DNA from: Canna indica
Lineage: Eukaryota > Streptophyta > Magnoliopsida > Zingiberales > Cannaceae
Assembly: GCA_034359265.1 (NCBI GenBank)
Contig: CP136891.1
Span: 46,244,001 to 46,308,000, forward strand
Direction of reading: 5' to 3'
Length of the DNA stretch: 64,000 nt
The notes under the pieces are model-generated. The model saw nothing but the letters and a program-made list of their open reading frames with translations. It was not told where the DNA came from and did no database searches. Position 1 is the stretch's first letter. Every line of letters starts with the position of its first letter. Below are positions 24,393 to 34,972 of the stretch, one piece after another. Both the position numbers and the translations under genes were made by a program.

Positions 24393-25039
24393 TGTCACAC
24401 CCCAAATCCGGTATGACTGGCCAGGATACGCCACGTACCCCGACCCAAAGCCTAACCCACTCAAACACAACAACAATAACTTGAACAGTGGGATAAATTT
24501 TTTTTTTTTGAAAAGAATAAACATGACAACACGAACCAAACCAAACCAAACCAAACCAAAACTCAATATGAATACACTGAACAAGTTATTAAAAAGAAGT
24601 TCAAATAAATAAACAAGACTCCTAAAGTAAAAATAAAATACGGAAATTACAACCCGAGTCAACATGACTCAACAACTCAAAGAGACACTAACACGACTCA
24701 GGTATCCTCCTCGATCATGACATGTCACGAGACTTGCAACCCTGCCACCACCAGTCGAGCTACTACACATCGGTACCTCTCTGATCTAACTCGGGTGCTG
24801 CAAAACAACAGTAATGAGGGATAAGTCCAACTAGGACTTAGTGAGTAGATCAATCCTCAATTCCCCAAATCAATCATCATGCATAGAAACACAAATAGAC
24901 GATACATAATGAACAACAACGTCAAAAGAAATCAGCAATAATATATCCACAACTCTATGCATGAAATCAACATCCGTTAACTAGTATAAAATATCTTTAA
25001 AAATGACAGAACAAGCATCAATAACACATCCACCACTCC

Positions 25040-25170
25040 ACTCATATCCACAGCAATAAGTATAAGCATATGCACAGCAATAAATATAAGCATCCATCAA
25101 TAAGTATAAGCATATCCACAGTAATAAATATAAGCATCCATCAATAAATATAAGCATATCCATAGCAATA
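25040..25170. repeat. short tandem repeats, sister array
   Basis: Four or so units of CACAGCAATAAGTATAAGCA and ATCCATCAATAAGTATAAGC type, expanded relative to the array at 20725-20820. Confidence 0.75.
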
Positions 25171-26214
25171 AAATATTATGGATGTAACACCGCTATCATA
25201 TGCATGCAATGCAACACCTCAATCATATGCATGCAATACAACATCTCAATCATAATCATGCTCCTCGGACCCATCGGTCCCATAGCCACATAGGGTAGGT
25301 AGACGGATGGCCGCCGAGCTACCACCCAGCTCAAGGTCGTCTCTTTGGGGCATGCCCTCCCTTCGCCAGCACTGGCTCTTCCGAGCTAGCCAATTTGGGC
25401 ATACGTTCCCCTTACCTGCTCGGGTATCCAGACTGTCTCTTTCGGGTATGATCTCCCCTCGCCAGCCGAACATCCGAAATAAGGCCAACACTGTCTCTTT
25501 GGGGCATACCCTCCCCTAACCAGCAAGGCTTTCGAAAAATGCAACAAACACATCACAACACCACACACGCAGGTATATAAGCATAAACAAGATGTGCTAT
25601 CAATAGGTAATAAAGGGATGTCAAGTATAAACAACACCACACACGCAAGTATAAGCATAAGCATACCTCATCCTCCACTTCCTCTTGCCATACATCACAA
25701 CCACATATAAATATATATGTAGAAATAGTGTTGATAAATCATGAATGCTCAACACAAATAAACAACCATAAAATAGAATAATAGCACTATAAGAAAGGAT
25801 GCACATGTATCATGAAAGCAATGCAAAAAAAACTCCAACAGTAAATTAATGGATTGGAACAACAGGATAAAATAACTGGTCATAGGAATCACTGATCTAG
25901 GATAAGATTCACCTCATTAACTACTATATCCATGAATCATCTCAGATTTAATCATAAAAACATATAAAATATGATTTTTCAACTTGACACGAAAAATGAG
26001 GCGATGTCCGCCTGTTGGTTTCAAAATTCGAAGCTCTGATGGCGAAACAGACATTGACAATGAATCCAGAACGTCAATTAGGTGAAATTTCTTATATAAC
26101 ATGAATATTTTTGCTAAACTTAAGGCCTCATAAATAAATTGCCTTAAATTTATTTAATAAATCACTATTATGAACTAATATAACGGTGATACAATTAATA
26201 ACTCAGTAATGAAA

Positions 26215-26610
26215 TCTCAGCCCTTCATTTAAATAGGATCAAATCACAGCCCTTCTATCTAATATGATGCAATCACAGCCCTCTACTTAACATGTTGCAA
26301 TCTCAGGCTTACATCTAACCAGATGCAATCACAGCCCTCCATCTACATGATGCAATCACAGCCATACATCTAACTAGATCCAATCACAGCTCTCCATCTA
26401 CATGATGTAATCACAGCCTTACATCTAACCAGATGCAATCACAGCCCTCCATCTAATCAGATGCAATCACAGCTCTCCATCTACATGATGTAATCACATC
26501 TTTACATATAACCAGATACAATCACATCCCTTCATCCATATGATGCAATCACAACCTTACATCTAACAAGATGCAATCACAACTCTCCATCTACACAAGA
26601 TCAAATCACT
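26215..26610. repeat. minisatellite in LTR, sister array
   Basis: Same 40-50-base unit as at 21790-22190, with about nine copies containing GATGCAATCACAGC and CTCCATCTACATGATG. Confidence 0.8.
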
Positions 26611-28529
26611 GCCCTTCATCTCAACCAATTAAATCCAACTCTTCATCTCACACAAATCGATCTCAGCCCTCCATTTCATCTCCTCACCTAGGTTATCTCC
26701 ATCTCCTCCTTCCCTCACCCGCCGCCGCTGCCCCTTCCCCAGCCGCCGCTGCCGTGCACCGACGGGGATCCGGCCAAACGGGGTCCCCTCCGGGTCCCCC
26801 GCCATCCGGCGATGGCTCGGCTCCAAATCCAGTGGCTAGACCGGCTACCCCAAGGGTAGGGCAGCCGCCCCAGCCGCGGGCCGCGCTCGACGACGCCGAC
26901 CTAGGCAGGCCAAGGCCCGGCCTAACCCACCACCGCCTGGCAGTGGCCGCGTCGGCGGCGGCTGCACAAGCAAGAGAGAAAATATATTTATGCATTTTTT
27001 CTTTTTTTTTATAAACCAACAAAATGAAGAACGATGATTTTATTTCCGATTCGATACGAGAAAAACACGCCAAAAATCGATGACAAATCCCGCGACATAA
27101 TAACAATGACATGAATCAAGAATCAGAGAAAATGTCTAAATCCAGTCATAGAACGGAGAGAAAATGGAAGGAAAAGACGCACACGATCTTCCCCCGATCG
27201 ACACCGATGAACTTGCGAAAATTCGGCTCCGGCGGTCCTCCTCCTCGACGGCGCCCTCTCTCTCCTCTCTCCTTTGCCTCAAGTGGTGTGCGGCTAAAAT
27301 ACTCTAGCCGCACACCCTAGGGTCTAAATTATAGTCACTGGTTGGGTTCAAATGACCAAAATACCCCTACCTATGCTATTTGACTTAAACAGCCCATAAC
27401 TCATCTGTTCTAACTCTGATTCGAGATCCAATTGCACCGTTAAATTCGCCTCGATACCCTCTATCATCCTAGCATGCTAAATCACAGAGATAAGATAAAT
27501 AAAGTTTTCCTCAATTTTTCTACATTAAATAATTACCCGGGTATAATCACGAAGCTTCCTGCCAATCTGCGCTAACTTGGGCCCATGATCCCTTGCTCAA
27601 GAATAAAATATTATTATTAAGATTTTGGGTATTACAAAATACGATAATGAAGTAAATACAAGTAGAAGTAGTGCAAACATAATTATTTATAGTGGTTCGG
27701 CCCCATTGCCTACTCCACTACCTAAGCACCTCGCTTAGGATTTCCAAACTAAACTTTACTAGATTAATCTCGTTTCCCTTACAACGAGGAGTTTGACCCG
27801 AAGAGTCTCGCTCTCAACCTAAGGCACTTTCACACCCGGTAGTCTCCGCCTTCTTATTGAGAGCACTCTTCCACCTCAACCCTAAGGGACAACTCAACTA
27901 ATCCTAGTAAACTACATACTACATTTACACCGATGTAATTAAGCCTCAAACACAAAGGCAACCACCCAATCTATCAAACCTAACAACCTAGGTTTACACG
28001 AGTTCAAATATAATGAAATAAACACCAAAATACAAGTAATGGAGAAAAAATACAACAACACAACTACTTAGCTGCTCTTGATGCCTTGATGATGAATCAA
28101 ATGAAGCTTGAAGGAAAACTCAAGAAGGAAGGTTCAAGGCTAGGGTTTTTTCAAATGATGGATCCATCAAAGATTAGATGGTGTAATAAGTGTCTCAATA
28201 GGCTCAACAACAACAAAGGAAAGCTCTCTTGCCTTCTATTTATAAGCCATGGAGAGTTGGCATGAAACAGCCAACTCAACGGCCGGAAAACTAGCTATTT
28301 TCGCCGTCTGATCACAGGTTCGGTTGATCATCGGTCAACCGACCGAGCGACCGCATCTGCCAATTTCTGGCAACATTTGGTCGACCGACTGGTTGACAAA
28401 AGCTAGGCAGACTGCTTGATTTGACTGATTTTTTTGCTCGTTGTGTTTCTGGGTTTGGTCTTTGCTAAGTCTACTTATATAACATTTATTAACTTTAACT
28501 TTTAAAACATAATTGTTATATAAGGATTA

Positions 28530-28548
28530 CCCCCCCCCCCCCCCCCCA
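28530..28548. repeat. 19-base C homopolymer
   Basis: An uninterrupted run of C inside the solo LTR. The corresponding place in the related LTR at about 3215 reads GGCGGG (reverse sense), so the run expanded in this copy or is an assembly artefact. Confidence 0.9.
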
Positions 28549-29110
28549 TTTGGATTCTATAAAAATATCTAAAAAATAAAAATCCATAAGAATCAAAATC
28601 TAACTTTTGGGGTCTAGTACAAATTTTCCAAAACTAAAAATTTTATAATCTCCCAAGTCAAATATGGGTAGGCTAAAGGCTTCCAAAAATTCCTTAAAAA
28701 TATCTCGTTATCTAGTTTTTACCTAAGGAACAATTATTGGTACTTTTGGTGTCAAGAAAATGTCTAAGTTATATAGCCCTCCAAGGAGCTCCCTAAGGTT
28801 AGTGAATTTCAGGGCCTTCTTAAATTTTCCGGGTTTTCGTGTTTTGGGATTCGGGATTGGTTTTTGGGTTTTTTTGCATCATCATGAGGATTTATAATTT
28901 ATCTAGACACCCTAAACCTAATCTTCCTGACGAATCCGAGCGCGTCAACCAACGTTCTTACGATTTTTCGATTTCTCTAATATTTCCGATCGTGGACGTT
29001 GAGCGCTAACCGATATGGAACCGGAAAATAATTCTCCATGAAACATTAGTTCCATGTTTGTTAACATCAAAACCAAGATTAAGAGCAAGGTAGAAAACCT
29101 TAGGCCAACA

Positions 29111-30286
29111 ATATTGTCTGGTTGGAGCATTCACGGCCGACTCTCTTGTCTGTATTGTATGGAACACTCTAAATTATTCAGTCTTCAGAACGGATGGAAA
29201 ATCTCATTCTTTGATTGTCATCGCATATTCCTGCCATCTAACCATCAGTATCGAAGGAATCATTATAAATTTACTAAGGGCAAAGTAGAAAGAGATGAGC
29301 CACCACCGATGTTGTCTGGTAAATAAATGTTAGCACGTGTTTCAACACTTCCAGAATAGTGTTTGGTCGAAATGAAAGAGTGTCGGTCTATGGTCAAACA
29401 CTATTCAGGAATTGGAGAGATTGTACGTATTACTCAATTGTCGAGAGATTGAACAATTCATTAAAATATTTGACATTGAGATGGTGACAAATACTCTATT
29501 CACAACGATCAGGAATTGGAGAGATTACAGAATCATGATTTCCCTACTTGGATTCGAGCTTACAACAAAGATCACAGAGTTGAAATAGATGAAAAAATAT
29601 TTGAGTTTGTTAGTGGACCGTCACGACTAGTGTTGTGTTATAGCAAATATTTTCTTAATGGCTATAAATTTCACAAGGTTGAATATGCATTTACAAAGAA
29701 GACGATGAATGCCAGGGTCTGCGTGAAAGGGACAACGTATGTTGAATGTGGTATGAATTTTTATAGACTGTTGGAAGAAGTGCTAGAATTGCACTGCTTT
29801 GGCTTGAAATCAGTTATCGTATTTAAATGTCATTGGTTCGATACAACATATAGGAGTATGAAAGTTTATCCAAAATACAAACTTGTTGTGGTTAATTACA
29901 AATCAAAATTGACAGCAAATAAGCCTTTTATATTGGCATCACAAGCCGAACAAGTATATTACGCAAAGTATCTGACTCAAAATAAAGATAGAGTAGATTG
30001 GCGTGTAGTCTGTAAGACTAAAGCTAGAGGAAGAATTAATCCGATAGCGGGAGAAAATGAGCCGATACCTGATGTGACAGATGATTTCTATCAAGAAGGG
30101 GATCCTCCCGCAATATACCGTATTATTCCAATACTCAAGGATGCAGACACAACATTAGTTCAATTAGAAGTTGAATATATTGATGCTGACAATCATGAAG
30201 TTGAGGAAGGTGGAGATGAAGAAGTAGAATTTGAAGAAGATGAAGAAGAAGAATTTGAAGACTATTACTCAGATGATGAGGAATAA
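29111..30286 (+). pseudogene. CACTA transposase C-terminal part (DUF4216-like), plus copy
   Basis: After the solo LTR the frame resumes with LSGWSIHGRLSCLYCMEH, then breaks near 29325. At about 29360 it jumps from FGRNERVSV-type sequence to a point far downstream, so the DUF4218-like region of about 1 kb is absent. A 256-codon frame (29516-30286) encodes the DUF4216-like part (PF13952): FPTWIRAYNKDHR, GYKFHKVEYAFTKKTMNARV, YYAKYLTQNK, and an acidic Asp/Glu tail ending YYSDDEE. About nine in ten residues match the minus copy. This region is typical of the C-terminus of plant CACTA transposases. Confidence 0.85.
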
Positions 30287-30359
30287 TTATACAGTATATC
30301 TTCTATTAAATCTATCTCTACTATATATATAATCTAATTATATTCTTATTCGACAACTA

Positions 30360-31834
30360 TGGTGGGTCGAGGTTATTGCCGAACAAGAGTTATAGAGTCT
30401 CCAATCGGCTAGACTCCCAATTCAGCCACACCTGCTCCTGCCGCTAATCCTCCTGCCGCCGAGGCTAGTATATCTAGACGCAAGCGGCCACGCGAACCGA
30501 ACAGGATTCAGCCTCTGCCAGCCACGAAACAATGCCGACTTATTTCTGTGATTGGCGAATGGTAATGTATTATGAATTATGAATTATATATAATTCATTA
30601 TATCATAATATAATATTGTACTTTATTTTTGTTGTGCAGGTTTGAGCAGGAGGATGTCCCTAGGACTATATCGGGGACAATCCGACAATATATTCAAGGG
30701 TCCTGGCCCACTTGGTCTCACATGCCCCGTGAGCACATGGACATGCTCTTACGCGAGTTTGAGGTACGTATTTAATATTTTTATATACATGTATTTAAAA
30801 AATTTTAATCAGCTTGATTATTATTGGTACTGATATTATTATTTTGCAGGCTCGCTATACTTGGCCAGAGGAGCAGAGACTATTCATTTATAATGCGTGG
30901 GAGGCCATTTCCCGGCAGGCCCGGGCACAAGCGATGGTCCGAGCTGGGGCTACAAACATAGCGGAGACTCGGGGATACGACCCCGATTGGATTACTCCAG
31001 ATATTTGGGATCAACTCATGTCGACATGGTCGACCAAGCAGTGGCAGGAGGTATCTAGGACTGCGGCTAGAAACCGCATGTCGGGGGGCGGAGCGCGTCA
31101 GACTGGCAGCTCTATTTCATTTATCGTTCATGCGAGATGCATCGTAAGTATTATACCTTATTTTGAATTATATATTTAATTGTTACTCTGTGTACTACTT
31201 AATGTATCTGTTTTATAAATGTAGATGACGGTGACAGATGACGGGACTATCCAGCGACCCTCCCCGATGGAGGTGTTTGAACGGACTCACCATAGAGGAT
31301 ATGGGGCAGGGGAGTACATCGACACCCGTGCTGCAATCATCATGGTAAGTATATTTATTTCAATTATGCATTATTTATTTATAATTTAAGTTTTAGGAAA
31401 AATATGAAACAAAAACCAAACTTGTGTAGGATACCTACACTCAGATAGTGACACGGCGCGGGGCCACCCCCGAGGACTTTGACGCTGGAGCGTGGGTCAA
31501 GGCTGCTGGTGGTTAGGACCACGGCCACGTCTATCGCTTTGTTGATAGTGGCCATGCGCGAGCCGTGCTCGGACCACTTGGGGCACCAACCCCTCCGGCA
31601 ACCGATGAGCGGCCCTCCACCTCCAGGATTAATGATCAGAAGAGGAGGATATCGACACTGGAGGAGACAGTCGCACGATAGAGTGAGATGATGGCTCATC
31701 AGAGTCAGATGATGGCTGAGATGCATACCATACTGAGACAGATCACAAGTCAGTCCAGCGGTGTACACTTAGATCCATCATCATCGACTCAGTCCACGCC
31801 GGTGTACACTCAAGCACTCCAAACCCCATCGTAT
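30360..31834 (+). pseudogene. CACTA second gene (tnpA-like), plus copy, five exons
   Basis: Exons can be placed by good splice signals and by comparison with the minus copy. Exon 1 starts MVGRGYCRTRV at 30360 and ends at GEW. Exon 2 is about 30641-30763 (PRTISGTIRQYIQGSWPTW). Exon 3 is about 30850-31143 (ARYTWPEEQRLFIYNAWEAI to IVHARCI). Exon 4 is about 31225-31346 (FERTHHRGYGAGEYIDTRAA). The last exon runs to TGA at 31834 (TYTQIVTRRGATPEDF, then a Gln/Met-rich end). The exon 3-5 pattern fits the plant En/Spm Transposase_24 class (PF03004). In-frame stops occur at about 30411, 31514 and 31679. TNPA-type proteins bind subterminal repeats. Confidence 0.8.
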
Positions 31835-32005
31835 TGATATGTTATATACTTGTTATTTGGATATCTTAGAGTTACTTGTTTTGTGACTTGATATATTGAT
31901 TTGTATCATGTTGATACGAAAGTTTTAATTTCATATATTTTTTATACGAGTGCGGATAATTATAATTATAAGTATAATTATTTTGATGTATATATGGGTG
32001 TATCT

Positions 32006-32104
32006 GTGATGTGTGTGTGAATGTATGTGTATCTGAATGGATGTGTTTATGGGTGTGTGAGTGAATGTATGTATATCTGAATGGATGTGTTTATGGATGC
32101 GTGA
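32006..32104 (+). repeat. two-copy tandem repeat of about 48 bases
   Basis: GTGAATGTATGTGTATCTGA is followed by ATGGATGTGTTTATGGGTGT, and the whole unit repeats once with small changes. It lies in the 3' untranslated part of the CACTA plus copy. Confidence 0.75.
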
Positions 32105-32164
32105 GTTATGTATCAGGTTATAAATGTATCGATCGAAATTTCTAATTTTGAAATTTCTCAGTTA

Positions 32165-32452
32165 CAGGTTAACATCATCAACAACGGCCTTTCCACGGTT
32201 ATCTGTATCAAAGCCGTTGCTGAAAGTGTATCGTAATTCCTGGGCTGCAAACTCAAAGCCGTTGCTGATGAACTACAGTAACGGCTTAGCAATGCCCTTT
32301 CAACAAAGGCTTTGCAACGGGTAGTGGGCTGTTGCTGATGGCAACATCCACAACAGTCGACACACCATTACAGAACCGTTGTTGATAAAAGTAGCAGCTA
32401 CAACAGCGCCTCGTTGCTGAGCCGTGGATGATAATGTATCAACAACGGATGT
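32165..32452. repeat. 3' subterminal repeats shared by the two CACTA copies
   Basis: At least eight copies of a CAACAACGGC/GCCGTTGCTG motif in both orientations. The left side joins the plus copy's 3' untranslated sequence. The right side joins the truncated tnpA exon of the minus copy at 32452/32453. No CACTA terminus (CACTACTAG or its reverse) lies between the two copies. Confidence 0.7.
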
Positions 32453-33169
32453 AGCCGCAGTTCTACAAACCTCGTACCATCGATCCGTCGACCATGATGC
32501 CATGAGCTGGTCCCATATATCCGGAGTAATCTAATCGGGGCTGTATCCCTGAGTCTCCGCGATGTTTGTGGTCCCAGCTCGGGCCATTGCTTGGGACCGG
32601 GCCTGCCCCAGCTGACCGTTGTACCTCTATCGGGAAATAGCCTCCCAAGCAGTATAAACGAAGGACCTCTGGTCCTCAGCCCATGTATAGCGAGCCTGCA
32701 AAACATTAATATCAGTACCAATATTAATCATCATGTATATAAAAAAAAATTAATGCGTGTCTCAAACTCGTGCCATAGCATGTCGACGTGCTTACTGGGC
32801 ACGTGAGACCATGTGGGCCATGCCCCATGCATGTATCGTCGAATGGTAGAAGATATCGTCCTGGGCACTTCTTCTTGCTCGAACCTGCACAACAAAAATA
32901 AAGTTCAATATTATATTATGATATAATGAATTTGTAAAAATTCATAATTCATGATATATTATGTACCGCTCCCCAATCACACTAATGAATCTACGTGACT
33001 CTGTGGCTGGTGGAGGCTGCCACATGTTCGGCCCGCGTGGCCGCATGCGTCTGGATGAACTAGCCTCGGTAGTATCATCGACAGGAGGATCAACAGCAGG
33101 AGTAAGTGCTGGAGTCTGACCGATCGGAGACTCCGAAGCTCTCGTGCGACGATAACCACGACCAGACAT
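32453..33169 (-). pseudogene. CACTA second gene (tnpA-like), minus copy, truncated
   Basis: Exon 1 starts at ATG 33169 (MSGRGYRRTRASESPIGQTP) and lacks the stop found in the plus copy; it ends with ISVIGER. Exon 2 (about 32769-32890) encodes EEVPRTISSTIRRYMHGAWP. Exon 3 (about 32453-32698) encodes ARYTWAEDQRSFVYTAWEAI, then a TAG, and ends abruptly at EVCRTAA, where subterminal repeats begin. Exons 4 and 5 are absent. Compared with the plus copy there is a short in-frame addition (YNGQLGQARSQAM). Confidence 0.8.
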
Positions 33170-33307
33170 ATCTGTCAAATAAGCATATAATTAGATTATA
33201 TATATATATATAGTAGAGATATATTTCATATAAGATATACTTAACAATTATTCTTCATCATCTGAGTAATAGTCTTCGAATTCTTCCTTTTCTTCCTCTT
33301 CTTCATC

Positions 33308-34948
33308 TTATTCATCTTCTTCATCTCCAGCTTCCTCAATTTGATGATCATCATAATCATCAATATATTCAACTTCTAATTGAACTGACTCTGTGTCTGC
33401 ATCCTCGAGTATTGGAATAATACGATCTACAACAGGAGGATCATCTTCTTGATAGAAATTATCTGTCACATCAGGTATCGGCTCATTTTCTCCCACTATC
33501 GGATCAATTCTTCCTCTAGCTTTAGTCTTACAGACTACACGCCAATCTGCTCTTTCTTTATTTCGAGCTGGATACTTTGCGTAATATACTTGTTCAGCTT
33601 GTGATGCCAATATAAAAGGCTCATTTGCTGCCAATTTCGATTTGTAATTAACCTCAACAAGTTTGTATTTTGGATGAACTTTCATGCCCCTTTCTGTTGT
33701 ATCGAACCAATGACATCTAAATAGGATAACTGATTTCAAGCCGAAGTAGTGCAACTTTATCACTTCTTCCACCAGTCCATAAAAATCCATATCATATTCA
33801 ACATACGTTGTCCCTTTCACACAGACCCCGACATTCATTGTCTTCTTTGTAAAGGCATATTCAACCATGTGAAATTTATAGTCATTAACAAAATATCCGC
33901 TATAACACGACACTAGTTGCGACGGTCCACTAACAAACTCAAATATTTTTTCATCTATTTCAGCTCTGTGATCTTTGCTGTAAGCCCGAATCCAAGTAGG
34001 GAAATCATGATTTTGTAATCTCTCCAATTCTTGATCGTTGTGAATAGAGTATTTTTGCACCATCTCAATGTCAAATATTTCAATGAATTGTTCAATCTCT
34101 AGACAATTGAGTAATACGTACAATTGTGCCAAATGATACTCTTCATCGCTTAAGTGTCGAGATGGACGAGAATCAAAAGTACGACCAGAGTGACAAAATA
34201 TATTTAAACGTCCATCTGAATGTCGAACTCCCCCATCGTCGTTACGTGGAAGACGATCAAATCTTGTCTGTACTATCGATTCAAAGTAAAATGAGCAAAA
34301 TATTGAAATTTCTTGGATGATATACGATTCAGATATTGATCCTTCAACAGCTATGGTGTTCTTTACTTTTTTCTTTAGGCGATTCATGTACATTTCAAAT
34401 AAATACATCGACCGATATTGAACAGGGCCACCTACTCGTGCCTCGTATGCCAAGTGTATCGGTAGATGCTCCATCGAGTCAAAGAAGGCAGGAGGGAAAA
34501 ACTGTTCCAGCTTGCATATAATTTCAACAATATTAATTTCAACTGCTGATATATCTTCGACTCGAAGGACATTTACACAAATGTTTCTAAAAAACATACT
34601 TAATTCAGTCAACGGACCCCAAATATTATCTTGTAGAAGATCTCGAAATGCGATCAGAAGCAATCTCTGCATAAATACATGACAATTATGGCTCTTCATC
34701 CCTGATATTTGGCAATCATCGACGTTCACACATCGAGACAAGTTTGAGGCATATCCATCGGGTAAGCTGAGTTGTTTCATCCATTGACAAACATCTTTGA
34801 TCTGTTGTTTATTTAACACATATGGGGCCTTCGGCTTCAGATATCGTCCGTTGACCTCTTGTAATTCCAACTCCGGTCTCTTACAAAGTATTTTCAGATC
34901 ATGTTGGGCTTTGACATTATCTTTAGTTTTTCCGAAAACATCCATCAA
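33308..34948 (-). pseudogene. CACTA transposase, DUF4218/DUF4216 part, minus copy
   Basis: This 546-codon open frame is the longest in the window. Its first third carries DUF4218-like features (PF13960): KSHNCHVFMQRLLLIAFRD, LEQFFPPAFFDSMEHLPIHL and GGPVQYRSMY. The last third is DUF4216-like (PF13952): KFHMVEYAFTKKTMNVGV, FRCHWFDT. The frame opens after a slip in an eight-A run at about 34973-34980 that cuts it off from the catalytic part. It ends early at a TAA (33308-33310), where the plus copy reads Glu, losing about 17 acidic residues (ending YYSDDEE). The ATG at 34948 is internal to the ancestral protein. The frame is long but is not an independent gene. Confidence 0.85.
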
Positions 34949-34972
34949 AGTGTTGAAAATATTATCAAACCC

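Larger units (their letters stand above)
20094..27636 (-). mobile_element. non-autonomous Ty3-like LTR element with 3-kb LTRs (LARD-like)
   Basis: Two long direct repeats (20094-23114 and 24393-27636) flank a 1278-bp centre without coding capacity. On the minus strand the LTRs start TGTAATACCC and end GGGGTGTGACA (decayed to CGTGCGA at 20094). A perfect 5-bp duplication AAATA lies at 20089-20093 and 27637-27641. The PBS and polypurine tract are in place, so it could be copied by enzymes supplied elsewhere. This layout fits large retrotransposon derivatives (LARDs). It inserted in the Copia solo LTR and is thus the innermost layer of this nest. Confidence 0.9.
24393..27636 (-). repeat. 5' LTR of LARD-like element
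   Basis: This 3244-bp LTR is about 220 bases longer than its partner, mainly from differences in repeat arrays and in the GC-rich block (26700-26970). It starts TGTCACACCCC on the plus strand and ends GGGTATTACA. Many single-base differences from 20094-23114 are visible. Confidence 0.9.
19952..29110 (-). mobile_element. Copia solo LTR inserted in CACTA transposase, split by a Ty3-like element
   Basis: The LTR is present as 19952-20093 and 27637-29110. Plus-strand ends are TGTTGGTGAAATGG and CTTAGGCCAACA. Flanks are ATGTT (19947-19951) and ATATT (29111-29115), a 5-bp duplication with one transition. Joining the flanks restores the transposase sequence found in the minus copy (CATGTTGTCTGGTTGG). 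Minus orientation is shown by the C-rich end at 19952 and by similarity to 12453 reversed. A TGTACTAGACCCC motif lies inside it at 28621, whereas the same motif is the LTR start at 3142. A 19-base C run sits at 28530-28548. Confidence 0.85.
15779..32452 (+). mobile_element. CACTA (En/Spm) transposon, plus copy, 5' truncated and internally interrupted
   Basis: The order is 5' subterminal repeats (15779-16310), a leader, transposase (19051-19951 and 29111-30286), a second gene (30360-31834) and 3' subterminal repeats (32165-32452). The leader and genes match the minus copy at 32453-38073 in reverse. The outermost TIR, expected as CACTACTAGAAATAGG from the minus copy, is missing at 15779, where the sequence abuts a Copia RT remnant. 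A Ty3-type LTR (16885-19050) and a Copia solo LTR carrying another element (19952-29110) interrupt it. Relative to the minus copy it lacks the DUF4218-like segment and part of the first exon. Confidence 0.85.

Noticed and set aside
20720..26610. repeat arrays as CRISPR
   Set aside because: Units are tandem without unique spacers, inside plant LTRs; the genome is eukaryotic.
26571..27112. Pro/Ala-rich open frames on both strands
   Set aside because: They come from a GC-rich block of the LTR, overlap each other, and have no homologous frame in the sister LTR.
33308..34948. 546-codon frame as an independent gene
   Set aside because: It is the downstream part of a CACTA transposase, cut off by a poly-A frameshift and ended early by a stop.
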